Shown: piece after piece, positions 46,510 through 53,998 of the stretch | Position numbering within the stretch: position 1 is the first letter of the stretch | Layout of the letters: every line of letters starts with the position of its first letter | Assembly (NCBI GenBank): GCA_016191345.1 | Contig: JACPOU010000063.1 | Span: 1 to 59,194, forward strand | Length of the DNA stretch: 59,194 nt | From: Chloroflexota bacterium | Lineage (GTDB): Bacteria; Chloroflexota; Limnocylindria; Limnocylindrales; CSP1-4 | Direction of reading: 5' to 3' | Program-made: the position numbers and the translations under genes | Notes under the pieces: generated by a model | The model's database searches: none | The model's input: only the letters and a program-made list of their open reading frames with translations | Told to the model about the DNA's origin: nothing

Positions 46510-46740
46510 TCAGGCTTCCACCGCTGGTCCGGCCCGATAGCCCGTCCGCTCGATCACCTGAGTGAGTCGTCCTGCATCGGTCAGGACCGGGTCGACGTCG
46601 ACGTACGCCACCTCGGTCGCCGGATTGACGTAAACGCGGAGGACGCCCGCGGCGCGGGCCAGCGCGCGCTCGATGCCACTCGCGCCTCCACCGCCGCAGC
46701 CGAGGCCGTAGATCGGAATCCGAAGTCGCTGAGCAGCCAT
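46510..46740 (-). CDS. HMA-like small protein without CxxC
   Basis: The 76-residue protein has a ferredoxin-like HMA pattern (RIPIYGLGCGGGGASGIERALARAAGVLRVYVNPATEVAYVD region) but the metal motif is GLGCGGGGAS, with one Cys, rather than GMTCxxC. It heads the ABC-YHS/Nramp operon behind box G. It may be a metallochaperone with altered specificity or a partner domain. A similar CxxC-less HMA is at the N-terminus of the CPD ATPase. Confidence 0.75.
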   Translation of the reverse strand: MAAQRLRIPIYGLGCGGGGASGIERALARAAGVLRVYVNPATEVAYVDVDPVLTDAGRLTQVIERTGYRAGPAVEA

Positions 46741-46762
46741 GCGGCCACGGTGGCGCTCGCGC

Positions 46763-46789
46763 CTGAGCGAGCGCTGAGCGACCCCTGAG
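46763..46789 (-). promoter_or_regulatory. Box G: three perfect phased CTCAG repeats before the ABC-YHS operon
   Basis: Minus-strand CTCAG at plus-strand 46785, 46774 and 46763, exactly 11 bp apart, with 23 bp to ATG 46740. The box abuts the terminator hairpin of the upstream gene. Confidence 0.68.
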
Positions 46790-46791
46790 AA

Positions 46792-46834
46792 GACCGCGAG
46801 AGCCGGGCCCCGGACGGGCCCGGCTCTCGCGGTC
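46792..46834 (-). terminator. Strong hairpin after the Met-rich gene
   Basis: A perfect 19-bp stem (46792-46810 with 46816-46834) closes a 5-base loop (CGGAC), starting 8 bp after the Met-rich gene stop. No T-run follows, so it may work as a Rho-assisted or high-GC terminator. Confidence 0.75.
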
Positions 46835-46841
46835 TGGATCG

Positions 46842-47183
46842 TCAGTTGGCCGGGTGGTGCTGTGCGTGCATCGCGCTCATGTCGGCCGCCTGGCCGCCCA
46901 TCATGCCCTGGCCGCCCATCATGCCCTGGCCGCCCATCAGGCCCTGGCCGCCCATCATGCGCTGGCCGCCCATCATGCCCTGGCCGCCCATCATGCCCTG
47001 GCCGCCCATCAGGCCCTGGCCGCCCATCATGCCCTGGCCGCCCATTGCGTCGCAGGTGCCGGACCCGGCGGCCGGCGTGGGCTCAGTCGTCGGGTCCTGC
47101 CCAAGCACGACTCCGGCCGTGCCGAGCAGAAGGACTCCGCCCAGGATGGCCCCCGTGATCAGGTTTGTGCGCTTCGTCGTCAT
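46842..47183 (-). CDS. Secreted Met-rich hexapeptide-repeat protein
   Basis: The 113-residue product has a signal peptide (ending VVLGQD) and then nine MGGQ cores in a near-perfect repeat (GGQGMM/GGQGLM units, one GGQRMM), ending with HAQHHPAN. Methionine pairs bind Cu(I) outside the cell in CopA/CopG-type proteins, so a copper-scavenging role is inferred. It lies downstream of the SHOCT gene and ends at a strong hairpin. Confidence 0.8.
   Translation of the reverse strand: MTTKRTNLITGAILGGVLLLGTAGVVLGQDPTTEPTPAAGSGTCDAMGGQGMMGGQGLMGGQGMMGGQGMMGGQRMMGGQGLMGGQGMMGGQGMMGGQAADMSAMHAQHHPAN
46890..47045 (-). repeat. Tandem 18-bp repeat (about 8.7 units)
   Basis: In-frame tandem repeats of an 18-bp unit encode M-G-G-Q-G-M; two units have Leu and one Arg in place of Met or Gly. 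High DNA identity between units points to recent slippage or expansion under copper-binding selection. Confidence 0.9.
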
Positions 47184-47215
47184 CGGTCAATCCTTTCGAG
47201 TGGTACCGGTGCGGA

Positions 47216-47473
47216 TCAGCTGCTGCCGAGCAGCCGTCGCGCCTGTTCGTATTCCTGTTCGGTGATGTCGCCGCGGGCGAACCGAGCCTTGAGGATCTGC
47301 AGGGCGTCCGCACTCTGAGAGCTTCGCCGGCCCGCGGCGCCGGACACGGCCAGCCAGCCGAGCGCCACGACGATCGCGACCGCGGCCACCACCACCAGGG
47401 TCATCCACAACGAGCCGCCGAGGCCCATGGCCCATCCGGCACCGTCGTTCATCATGTCGTTGCCTCCATTCAT
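47216..47473 (-). CDS. SHOCT-domain small membrane protein
   Basis: The 85-residue protein has a Met/Asn/Gly N-terminus (MNGGNDMMND), one membrane helix, and a C-terminal SHOCT motif (ALQILKARFARGDITEQEYEQARRLL). SHOCT is a short oligomerisation helix pair. A paralogue is at 52098-52340. It precedes the Met-rich gene by 32 bp. Confidence 0.8.
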   Translation of the reverse strand: MNGGNDMMNDGAGWAMGLGGSLWMTLVVVAAVAIVVALGWLAVSGAAGRRSSQSADALQILKARFARGDITEQEYEQARRLLGSS

Positions 47474-47542
47474 CGCGCCTCACCTCGGAGGTGCGTTGAG
47501 ATGGAGGCTATCGGCGCCGCCTCAAGGCCGAATGCCTGTGCC

Positions 47543-47560
47543 GATCAAGATTCGATCAAG
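47543..47560 (-). promoter_or_regulatory. Box H: variant 11-bp repeat (CTTGATC x2)
   Basis: Two CTTGATC units, 11 bp apart on the minus strand, lie 70 bp before the SHOCT gene; a third CTTGA at 47526-47522 is one base out of phase. The spacing matches the CTCAG boxes but the core differs. Confidence 0.35.
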
Positions 47561-47575
47561 ACCGCGGATGTCGCC

Positions 47576-48673
47576 TTACCGGACGCGAGGCAGGGCGATC
47601 GAGAACGTGGAGCCCTTGCCGGATCCCTCGCTTTCGGCCCAGATCCGCCCCCCCATGGCCTCGGTCAGCGCCCGTGCAATCGCGAGGCCGATCCCCGATC
47701 CGCCAAGCGCCCGAGCTCGGGACGGATCGACGCGGTAGAAGCGCTCGAACACGCGCGTCTGCTGCTCGGCGGTCAGCCCGACACCCTGGTCCGACACGGC
47801 GATCACGACGTCGTCCCCGTCGGCCACGGCATGCAGCGCAACTGGCGCCCCTTCGGGCGAGTACCGGATCGCGTTGCTCACCAGGTTGTCGACCACCTGC
47901 GCCAGCCGGTCCGGATCCGCCTCCACCGCCAGCTCGCCCACGGGCACCGTGACCCGAAGCTCATCGCCGTGTTCGGCTGCGCTCGCCGCGAATCGCTCGC
48001 GGACCGCGTCGAGCATCGTCCGGATGTCGACGCGCGTCGGGGACAGCGGCAGTTGCCTCGCCTCTGCGCGCCACAGCTGCTGCAGGTCGTCGACGAGGCG
48101 AGAGAGGCGGGCCGTCTCGCGCCGAAGGAGCTGCCACGTCGGCTCGCCAGCCTCCACGACACCGTCCTGCAACCCCTCGAGGTAGCCGTCCAGCGTGGCC
48201 AGGGGGGTGCGCAGCTCGTGGGCCACGTCGCCGACGAGCTCGAGCCGACGCCGCTCCGTCGATTCGAGCGAATCGGTCATCTGGTTGAACGACATGGCGA
48301 GCTCGCCGATCTCGTCGGCCGATGAGACGGGCATGCGCTCCGCGTACCGCCCCTCGGCAATTCGGCGGCTGGCATCGGCCAGGCGAGCGATTGGGCGCGA
48401 CAGGCGCACCGCCACGGCCAGGCTCAGCACGATCGCCGCGACAACCGCGGCCAGGCCGGCGACCAGGAGGGCGGTCCCCACCGCGTCCTGGAAGGCGGCC
48501 CTGACCGCGCCCGACATCATGTCGCCCATCCCCGTCATGGAGGGTCCCATGGCTGCCTCGAAGGCGCCCGGGGCGACGAGGCCAACGGCGCCGAAGACGG
48601 TCGCCAGGCCCACGGCGACAACGAGGAGGTGGCTGATCAGCAATCGATCGCGGAGCCGAAGGCGGCGGCGCAT
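47576..48673 (-). CDS. Sensor histidine kinase with Met-rich sensor loop
   Basis: The 365-residue kinase has two membrane helices (about 12-34 and 65-88) framing a short external loop AAMGPSMTGMGDMMSGA, then HAMP, the H-box VGDVAHELRTPLA, N-box DNLVSNAIRYS, and G-boxes DQGVGL and GGSGIGLAIA. The Met-rich loop suggests Cu(I) or Ag(I) sensing. It lies 3 bp after its response regulator, in a four-gene operon of two two-component systems. Confidence 0.88.
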   Translation of the reverse strand: MRRRLRLRDRLLISHLLVVAVGLATVFGAVGLVAPGAFEAAMGPSMTGMGDMMSGAVRAAFQDAVGTALLVAGLAAVVAAIVLSLAVAVRLSRPIARLADASRRIAEGRYAERMPVSSADEIGELAMSFNQMTDSLESTERRRLELVGDVAHELRTPLATLDGYLEGLQDGVVEAGEPTWQLLRRETARLSRLVDDLQQLWRAEARQLPLSPTRVDIRTMLDAVRERFAASAAEHGDELRVTVPVGELAVEADPDRLAQVVDNLVSNAIRYSPEGAPVALHAVADGDDVVIAVSDQGVGLTAEQQTRVFERFYRVDPSRARALGGSGIGLAIARALTEAMGGRIWAESEGSGKGSTFSIALPRVR

Positions 48674-48676
48674 GGT

Positions 48677-49369
48677 TCAGGCGGTCTCCTTGAGGCGGTA
48701 GCCGATGCCGCGCACGGTCTCGATGTAGGTCGGGTTGGATGCGTCGTCGCCGAGCTTGCGCCGCAGGTTGGCGAGATGCACGTCCACGACATGCTCGTCG
48801 CCCACGTAGTCCATCCCCCATACCCGGTCGAGCAGCTGCTGGCGGGTGTGGACGACGCCTGGGTCACGGATGAGCGTCGCGAGCAGGTCGAACTCGATCA
48901 CGGTCAATGGCACGGGCGTCCGACGCAGGGTCACCGAGCGTCGCCGCTGATCGACGCTGAGTTCGCGCACCTCCCAGGCCTCGCCGTCGGAGGCAGCGCT
49001 CAGCCGTGGCCGTCTCAGCAGCGCCCTGACGCGGGCGGCAAGCTCCCGAGGCGAGAAGGGCTTGACCAGGTAGTCGTCCGCCCCCACCGACAGGCCCACG
49101 ATGCGGTCGATCTCCTCGGCGCGCGCGGTCAGCATGATCACGTAGGCATCGGTCATGGAGCGGGCGCGACGCAGGACCTCGAACCCATCCAGGCCGGGAA
49201 GCATGACGTCGAGCACGACGACGTCCGGGGACTGGTCGCGGATGAGCTCCAGGGCAGCTGGACCGTCAGCCGCTGACAGGACCTCCATCCCCTCGCGTTC
49301 CAGGTAGCCCCGCACGAGGTCGACGATCGGCGCCTCGTCGTCCACGACGAGGACCCGTGGCGTGGTCAT
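48677..49369 (-). CDS. OmpR/PhoB-family response regulator
   Basis: The 230-residue regulator has a receiver domain (VDDE, phospho-acceptor Asp in [13 protein letters not shown], Lys in VKPFSPREL) and a winged-helix DNA-binding domain with VIEFDLLATLIRDPG and VDVHLANLRRKLGDD. It overlaps the upstream kinase stop and precedes the Met-loop kinase. Members bind direct repeats of about 11 bp, so it is one candidate for the CTCAG boxes. Confidence 0.9.
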   Translation of the reverse strand: MTTPRVLVVDDEAPIVDLVRGYLEREGMEVLSAADGPAALELIRDQSPDVVVLDVMLPGLDGFEVLRRARSMTDAYVIMLTARAEEIDRIVGLSVGADDYLVKPFSPRELAARVRALLRRPRLSAASDGEAWEVRELSVDQRRRSVTLRRTPVPLTVIEFDLLATLIRDPGVVHTRQQLLDRVWGMDYVGDEHVVDVHLANLRRKLGDDASNPTYIETVRGIGYRLKETA

Positions 49370-50766
49370 GGCGCGCGCAGCGGCAGAGTCACAAGCGCCA
49401 CCGTCCCACCGCCCTCGCGATCGGTCAGCTCGATCGTGCCGGCATGCGACTCCACGATCCAGCGCGCGATGGCCAGCCCCAGGCCCGTGCCCGACGGACG
49501 CAGCTCGCGCGCACGGGCTCCGCGGTACAGCCGCTCGAAAAGCCGCTCCCGATTGTCGTCAAGCCCGATGCCGGTGTCCTCCACCCGGATGACGGCGCGC
49601 CCGTCCTGCACTGCCAGGCCGGCGGCGACGCTCCCACCCGGCGGGGTATAGCGCGCGGCGTTGTCGAGCAGGATCCCGATCAGCTCACGCAGCCGGTCGC
49701 GATCTCCGTCCACCACGGCCGGCTCCACGGCGGCCACACTCATCCGGACATGCGATGCCGCCTCGCGCTGGAGGCGCACGGACTCGACCAGCAGCGCGTC
49801 GAGCTCCACCTGGCCGAACTCCAGGCGCATCCCGGATTCAGCCCGAGCCAGCGAGAGCAGGTCACCGATGAGCCGGCCCATGCGCTCGGCCTCGTCTCGG
49901 GCGTCGGCCAGGATCGCCTGCCGCTCCGCGGCCGGCAGGTCGTCGCGCTGGGCCAGGTCGAGGTTGGCCCGGATCGTGGTCAGCGGCGTCCGCAGCTGGT
50001 GCGAGGCATCGCCCAGAAAGCGCTGAAGGGCCTGATGGTTCTGCTCCAGCGCTGCCAGCATCTCGTTGAAGGCGACCGCGAGCTCGCCGACCTCATCGGC
50101 CGGTCCGGCCTCGACGCGAGCCGCGAAGTCACCCGACAGCGAGATCGCTCGGGCCGTCTCGGTCACCTCGGCGACCGGCGCCAGGGCCCGGCGGGCCAGC
50201 ACGAAGCCGGCGATCAGTGCGAGGCCGGTGACCAGCAGCCCGCCTGCGACGAGCGCACTGCTTACGGTGGCGAGCAGCTCCCGCATGGGCCTGGTCGAGT
50301 CCGCCCAGGCTACGTACCCCGCGGGTTGCCCGCTCACAGGCACGACGCGTCCCACCGTGAGCCGCACCGTGTCGCCGCCGGTGACCACCTCCCGGACCGC
50401 ATGTGGATGCCTATCGGCCGCGGCGAGGTCCGCGGCGGTCAGGCTCAGGCTGCCCGTGCCCGACGGCGCCGAGTCGGCCAGCACCACACCATCGGGGTCG
50501 AGAACGACCACCCGGCCTCCCGTCGCGGCGAACTGCCCGATCAGTCGCTCGGAAGGCCGCAACCTTCCCGCGGCGTCGACGTCCTGTGCGAACGCTCCAG
50601 CCGCATGTTCGGCATTGGCGATCAGCGCCGCGTCGAACGAGCGCGCCAGCTCGTCGCGCAGCACGACGAAGACGCCGGTCCCGAAGGCGACGAGAGCGCC
50701 GGCCAACAGCCCGGTGTAGATGAGCGCGAGCCGGATGCGGACCGATGGGCGGCGTGGAAGGACCAT
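49366..50766 (-). CDS. Sensor histidine kinase
   Basis: The 466-residue kinase has two membrane helices (about 13-35 and 180-205) enclosing an external sensor of about 140 residues, HAMP, H-box LGDASHQLRTPLT, N-box GILLDNAARYT, and G-boxes EDTGIGL and SGTGLGLAIA. ATG 50766 overlaps the preceding regulator stop (TGATG); GTG 50769 is also possible. The signal is unknown. It is the partner of the regulator at 50766-51446. Confidence 0.88.
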   Translation of the reverse strand: MVLPRRPSVRIRLALIYTGLLAGALVAFGTGVFVVLRDELARSFDAALIANAEHAAGAFAQDVDAAGRLRPSERLIGQFAATGGRVVVLDPDGVVLADSAPSGTGSLSLTAADLAAADRHPHAVREVVTGGDTVRLTVGRVVPVSGQPAGYVAWADSTRPMRELLATVSSALVAGGLLVTGLALIAGFVLARRALAPVAEVTETARAISLSGDFAARVEAGPADEVGELAVAFNEMLAALEQNHQALQRFLGDASHQLRTPLTTIRANLDLAQRDDLPAAERQAILADARDEAERMGRLIGDLLSLARAESGMRLEFGQVELDALLVESVRLQREAASHVRMSVAAVEPAVVDGDRDRLRELIGILLDNAARYTPPGGSVAAGLAVQDGRAVIRVEDTGIGLDDNRERLFERLYRGARARELRPSGTGLGLAIARWIVESHAGTIELTDREGGGTVALVTLPLRAP

Positions 50767-51446
50767 CACTCCTTGAGCACGTAACCGGCCCCGCGGACCG
50801 TGTGGATGAGGCGAGCCTCCCCGCCGGCCTCCAGCTTGTTGCGCAGGTAGCGCACGTAGACCTCCAGCACGTTGGACTCGCCCTCGAAGTCATAGGCCCA
50901 GACGTGCTCCATGATCACGTCGCGGGTCAGCACCTTGCGGGGATGGCGGAGGAAGAGGAGGAGCAGGTTGAACTCGGTCGTGGTCAATTCGATGGCGCGG
51001 CCGGCACGCCGAGCCTCGCGGGCGTCGACGTCGAGCTCGAGGTCGCTGAAGCGCAGGACCTCGCCGGCCGGAGTGGTCCGCCGCCTCAGCAGGGCGTGAA
51101 CCCGCGCCAGGAGCTCCTCGAAGCTGAACGGTTTGACCAGGTAGTCGTCGGCACCGGTTTCGAGTCCCACGACTCGATCGCCGACCTCGTCACGCGCCGT
51201 CAGCATCAGGATCGCGACCTGGTCGCCGGCCGACCGAAGCCGGCGCGTCACCTCCAGGCCGTCGATGCCGGGCAGCATGACGTCGAGGACGACCAGGTCG
51301 GGCAGGTGCTCGCGTGCCTTCTCGAGCCCCTCCTCGCCGCTGCCGGCCTCGACGACCCGGTAGCCCTCGTAGGCCAGGCCACGGCGCACGACGGTCCGAA
51401 TCTTCGGATCGTCATCCACGACCAGGATGCGCGTCGCGTCGCTCAT
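50766..51446 (-). CDS. OmpR/PhoB-family response regulator (MprA-like)
   Basis: The 226-residue regulator has VDDD, phospho-Asp in [26 protein letters not shown], and a winged helix with [20 protein letters not shown] and [22 protein letters not shown] precedes ATG 51446. It heads an operon of two kinase-regulator pairs, behind box I1. Autoregulation through phased repeats would be typical. Confidence 0.9.
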   Translation of the reverse strand: MSDATRILVVDDDPKIRTVVRRGLAYEGYRVVEAGSGEEGLEKAREHLPDLVVLDVMLPGIDGLEVTRRLRSAGDQVAILMLTARDEVGDRVVGLETGADDYLVKPFSFEELLARVHALLRRRTTPAGEVLRFSDLELDVDAREARRAGRAIELTTTEFNLLLLFLRHPRKVLTRDVIMEHVWAYDFEGESNVLEVYVRYLRNKLEAGGEARLIHTVRGAGYVLKE

Positions 51447-51573
51447 GGCAGTCGGGTCCTCCTTGGTGAGCCATGCCGGGCACGTCGCTCACATCGGGCG
51501 CGAGCGGCCGCCCGCGATGAGGATACGGCCGGCAAGGATGCCGATGTCACGCCACTGAGGATGGCGCGCTGAG

Positions 51574-51600
51574 ATGAGAGCCAGATGAGGCCGTGCTGAG
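51574..51600 (-). promoter_or_regulatory. Box I1: phased repeats before the two-component operon
   Basis: Minus-strand CTCAG, CTCAT, CTCAT at plus-strand 51596, 51585 and 51574 (11-bp period), 128 bp from ATG 51446. Extra CTCAG copies at 51569 and 51555 are out of phase. Confidence 0.6.
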
Positions 51601-51632
51601 GCTCAGCCAGCGTCCGATCAAGCGGCGACGTT

Positions 51633-51670
51633 CACAGCGTCCGCTCAACGGCCTCTCACCCACCCTTCAG
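51633..51670 (+). promoter_or_regulatory. Box I2: four phased repeats toward the YHS/SHOCT genes
   Basis: CACAG, CTCAA, CTCAC and TTCAG start at 51633, 51644, 51655 and 51666, all 11 bp apart, reading rightward. Together with I1 it gives a divergent regulated promoter beside the regulator gene. Confidence 0.6.
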
Positions 51671-51904
51671 GTGACGTCGTCATCCTGGTGCAAATGCAGA
51701 ACGCCGCGCCGACCATCCGTCCTCCCCGAACGCTTCGCGCTGGTGACAGGGTTGCCCGGGCTCCGGTACGTGGAGGTCGGCGATCTTCTCCAGCGGATCC
51801 AGCTGGCCGCGGCGATCGCCCAGGAGGCGCGTCGCACGGCTCGCCTGTCTGGCAACGCAGGGGAGACGTCGAACGGTCTGAACGACAAGGAGGATCTCGG
51901 ATGA
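51671..51904 (+). CDS. Possible small protein upstream of the YHS gene
   Basis: An open frame ends at 51904 with ATGA overlap to the YHS start. Its last about 55 residues (PERFALVTGLPGLRYVEVG, then LLQRIQLAAAIAQEARRTA) look protein-like and amphipathic. The start is unclear (GTG 51671 or GTG 51743) and no ribosome site is evident. Alternatively this is a long untranslated leader. Confidence 0.3.
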   Translation: MTSSSWCKCRTPRRPSVLPERFALVTGLPGLRYVEVGDLLQRIQLAAAIAQEARRTARLSGNAGETSNGLNDKEDLG

Positions 51905-52101
51905 TCAGTGGCGTTGCGACATACATCGATCCGGTGTGCGGCATGACCGTCGAGCAGGGGGCCGGGGTGACCCTCCATTGGCAGGGTCGTGATCTCCGCT
52001 TCTGCGAGATCGCCTGCCGGGACACCTTCCGGTCGGATCCGGCGCGGTGGGTCGAGCCGCTCGGCCACGTCCACGCACTGGGGAGGGAGATGGATCGATG
52101 A
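51901..52101 (+). CDS. Stand-alone YHS-domain protein
   Basis: The 66-residue protein is a YHS domain: YIDPVCGMTVEQGAG and LRFCEIACRDTFRSDP, with His residues in the tail (GHVHALG). AAGGAGG precedes ATG 51901. It overlaps the SHOCT gene start. Together with the divergent regulators it suggests a metal-linked circuit. Confidence 0.85.
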   Translation: MISGVATYIDPVCGMTVEQGAGVTLHWQGRDLRFCEIACRDTFRSDPARWVEPLGHVHALGREMDR

Positions 52102-52340
52102 TGGGCTATGAGGGGGCAGGCTGGGGCGGCGGGTTCTGGATGTTCGGTGAGGTGCTGCTGATCATCGGCCTCGTCGTGCTCGTGGTGTGGGCGGTCTCCG
52201 CAGCCTCGCGCGCCGGACGGCCGGGGCAGGACTCGTCGCGCCCCACGCCGAACGAGATCCTGCGCGAGCGGTTCGCCCGTGGTGAGATCAGCGAGCAGGA
52301 GTTCGAGCAGGCCAGGAAGGTGCTCGGATCGGACCGATGA
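52098..52340 (+). CDS. SHOCT-domain small membrane protein
   Basis: The 80-residue protein has an aromatic/Gly N-terminus (MMGYEGAGWGGGFWMFG), one helix and a C-terminal SHOCT motif (NEILRERFARGEISEQEFEQARKVL). It is a paralogue of the protein at 47216. The start overlaps the YHS stop; ATG 52098 or 52101 may be used. Confidence 0.8.
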   Translation: MMGYEGAGWGGGFWMFGEVLLIIGLVVLVVWAVSAASRAGRPGQDSSRPTPNEILRERFARGEISEQEFEQARKVLGSDR

Positions 52341-52696
52341 GCTCGAGGACACCCCTCTGGCTCGGCCTTGGTCTCGTGGCGGGCGGGCTCGTCAGCCTCG
52401 CGATCGGATCCTTACGCCGGCCCTGCCGGACCGCGCGGTCCCGGATCGATGATGGGCGGTGCGCCGCGGTCGGAGCGCTCCCGGGTCCTTGCGCACCGGG
52501 CTTCGTTGCCGGCACCGCCTCGGCGCCGCGGGTCGTGGCGATCGTCGCCACGCCTCAGCTCCGTTTCGTGCCCGGCAACATCGTCGTCAAGCGCGGCGAG
52601 ACGCTGACCTTCCAGCAGCGACCGCACTGGTCACTCAACGGCCAGTCGCCGATGAGCCGGGCGACCGTCAACAACCTGAGTGGGAAGAACACCTAG
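52337..52696 (+). pseudogene. Frameshifted, truncated cupredoxin gene
   Basis: The first 25 codons read as a signal peptide (LWLGLGLVAGGLVSLAIGS). The continuing protein-like sequence then appears in another frame (SDPYAGPAGPRGPGSMMGG), and returns to the first frame at APRVVAIVATPQLRFVPG, NIVVKRGETLTFQ, a cupredoxin opening. The copper-ligand half is absent; unrelated residues and a stop follow. It overlaps the SHOCT gene by four bases, so it was once the third gene of that operon. Confidence 0.65.
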
Positions 52697-52722
52697 GGCC
52701 GGTCACCGGTGCGGACGGCCGC

Positions 52723-52852
52723 GTGGTCACGGCGTGACCACAACGACGAAGATCGGGGCTGGAGGTCGTGCGCGTGGTCACCGGGTGACCAGACGGCGAA
52801 GGAGAAGCCTGTCAGGGGCCCATCTTCCCCGTTGTAGCCACCTGGTGACTAC
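52723..52852. repeat. Array of three dyads with GTCAC/GTGAC core
   Basis: Three inverted repeats lie in the gene-free stretch: GTGGTCAC-GGC-GTGACCAC (52723-52741), TGGTCACC-G-GGTGACCA (52775-52791) and GTAGCCACC-T-GGTGACTAC (52834-52852, one mismatch), spaced about 51 and 60 bp. A half-like GGTCACCGGT is at 52701. Multimeric operator or replication/partition-type iterons are possible. It lies just outside the island's left repeat. Confidence 0.7.
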
Positions 52853-53012
52853 GAAGCGCTCGCAGCCAGGATCGTGGCGACACTCGAGTGGTCGTCCGGA
52901 ACGTGAGCCACGTCCCGGAGTCCGAGTGGGCGGGGCGACCCGTGGGGGGAATACGGGCCGCCCCATGCGTCAGGACACTGGCGGGCGATGGGCCATTTCG
53001 TGCTCACTAGCA

Positions 53013-53043
53013 TGGCTGGGGCGGAAGGATTCGAACCTTCGAT
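53013..53043 (-). repeat. 31-bp tRNA-Gln 3'-end copy (putative att site, left)
   Basis: Identical over 31 bp to the 3' end of the tRNA-Gln gene at 59147-59177 (CCA, acceptor strand, T-arm) in the same orientation. No anticodon or D-arm follows, so it is not a tRNA gene. This is the expected attachment-site duplication left by tRNA-targeted integration. Confidence 0.8.
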
Positions 53044-53047
53044 GTCG

Positions 53048-53102
53048 CTGTCTCTTGCCGGCCAACTGGCCTGGGCGGAAAGCCGTCTGATCGTGGGTCA
53101 GG
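53048..53102 (+). repeat. 55-bp direct repeat, copy 1
   Basis: Matches 53944-53998 at 52 of 55 positions. It directly follows the left 31-bp repeat and includes TGGGCGGAA, which resembles the tRNA acceptor end, hinting at an older or secondary attachment site. Confidence 0.75.
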
Positions 53103-53134
53103 TGATCGCGTTTTCTGCGTGTGTCGGTTCGATT

Positions 53135-53629
53135 TCAGTCTGCTTGGCTCTTGTTCGAGACGGCCGGGGGCTGCATCCGGTCCCAGTAACCCGGATCGAT
53201 CTCAGAGAGTTGGGCCGTCGGTAGCCCCGCCTCGGCCATGAGTGCGAAGGCGACCTTCGAGATCGGCACGCTGCGGCCCGGAAGGACCTGCGTCTCGATC
53301 CCGCAGTCATGCCCGACCTCGACCTCGATGCCTTCCTTCCCGAATCCGACGGCCAGCAACTTGCCCCCGGTAGGAGGCAAAGGTCCCCAGCCCCGTCCAC
53401 ATGACTCCAGCCACGGTCCAAACTCGGTGCACACGATCTTCCAACAGTTCCCACGCAGGTCGGTCCAGATCCTCGGCTTGCACGGGATCGGCGGCACGTC
53501 CGGACCGATGTCGATTTCGTCGGTCCACAGGATGCACTTGTCAGCCCAGTCCCAGTAGCCGCCCGGGTCTTCGGTGTATTCGGGCTGGTTGAACGGACTG
53601 CACTCGGGATCAGTACTCGGCTTCCACAC
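53135..53629 (-). CDS. Hypothetical Cys/Trp-rich protein
   Basis: The 164-residue product starts with GTG (GAGGAA upstream). It has an acidic Trp-rich N-terminus (GGYWDWADKCILWTDEID), several Cys (C33, and others in CKPRIWTDLRGNCWKIVC), and a conserved-looking second half (KLLAVGFGKEGIEVEVGHDCG). There is no signal peptide and no recognised family. It is flanked by the two 55-bp repeats. Confidence 0.55.
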   Translation of the reverse strand: MWKPSTDPECSPFNQPEYTEDPGGYWDWADKCILWTDEIDIGPDVPPIPCKPRIWTDLRGNCWKIVCTEFGPWLESCGRGWGPLPPTGGKLLAVGFGKEGIEVEVGHDCGIETQVLPGRSVPISKVAFALMAEAGLPTAQLSEIDPGYWDRMQPPAVSNKSQAD

Positions 53630-53943
53630 CGTATGGTTCCTCCTCAGGGCAGGCGTCCGCGTATGCCGGGCACGAGCAAGCGGCCGTCAAGTGGCATCAG
53701 ATGCACACCAGGGCGCATTCTAGGAGGTCCACGCGCGCCAAAGGTTCTCGCCTCGCGCCGCGGCATATGGCCGGGCGTCTCCCCGGCAGTGTTACTCCGG
53801 CGGCCGTGGCAGTCAACTCCTCGCGACCTCGCCGGATGGCGATTGAAACGACGAAGACAGGCTGACGCGGGGGCGTCAATGCGTCGGCCGCCGTTGCCTC
53901 TGGATGTTCCGCCGCGTCTGGCCTCCGTCGTCGTCTTCCAGGG
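53630..53943. other. Stretch without recognisable gene
   Basis: About 310 bp between the Cys-rich gene and the second 55-bp repeat. Short open frames have Arg/Pro-rich shadow composition. I see no RNA gene or regulatory dyad. Confidence 0.5.
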
Positions 53944-53998
53944 CTGTCTCTTGCCGGCCAGCTGGCCTGGGCGGAAGGCCGTCTGATCGTGGGTTAGG
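53944..53998 (+). repeat. 55-bp direct repeat, copy 2
   Basis: Second copy of the 53048-53102 repeat (three mismatches), ending 5 bp into the convergent end of the GNAT gene. The pair encloses the Cys-rich gene in an approximately 0.9-kb unit. Confidence 0.75.

Noticed and set aside
46890..47045. Regular 18-bp repeats as a CRISPR array
   Set aside because: No spacers; units are contiguous and encode an in-frame Met-rich peptide with a signal peptide.
53013..53043. A second tRNA gene
   Set aside because: Only the T-arm and acceptor end are present; no anticodon or D-arm follows on the minus strand.
52680..53090. Open frame across the dyad array and tRNA-like repeat
   Set aside because: Composition is non-protein-like and it runs through the tRNA fragment and repeats.
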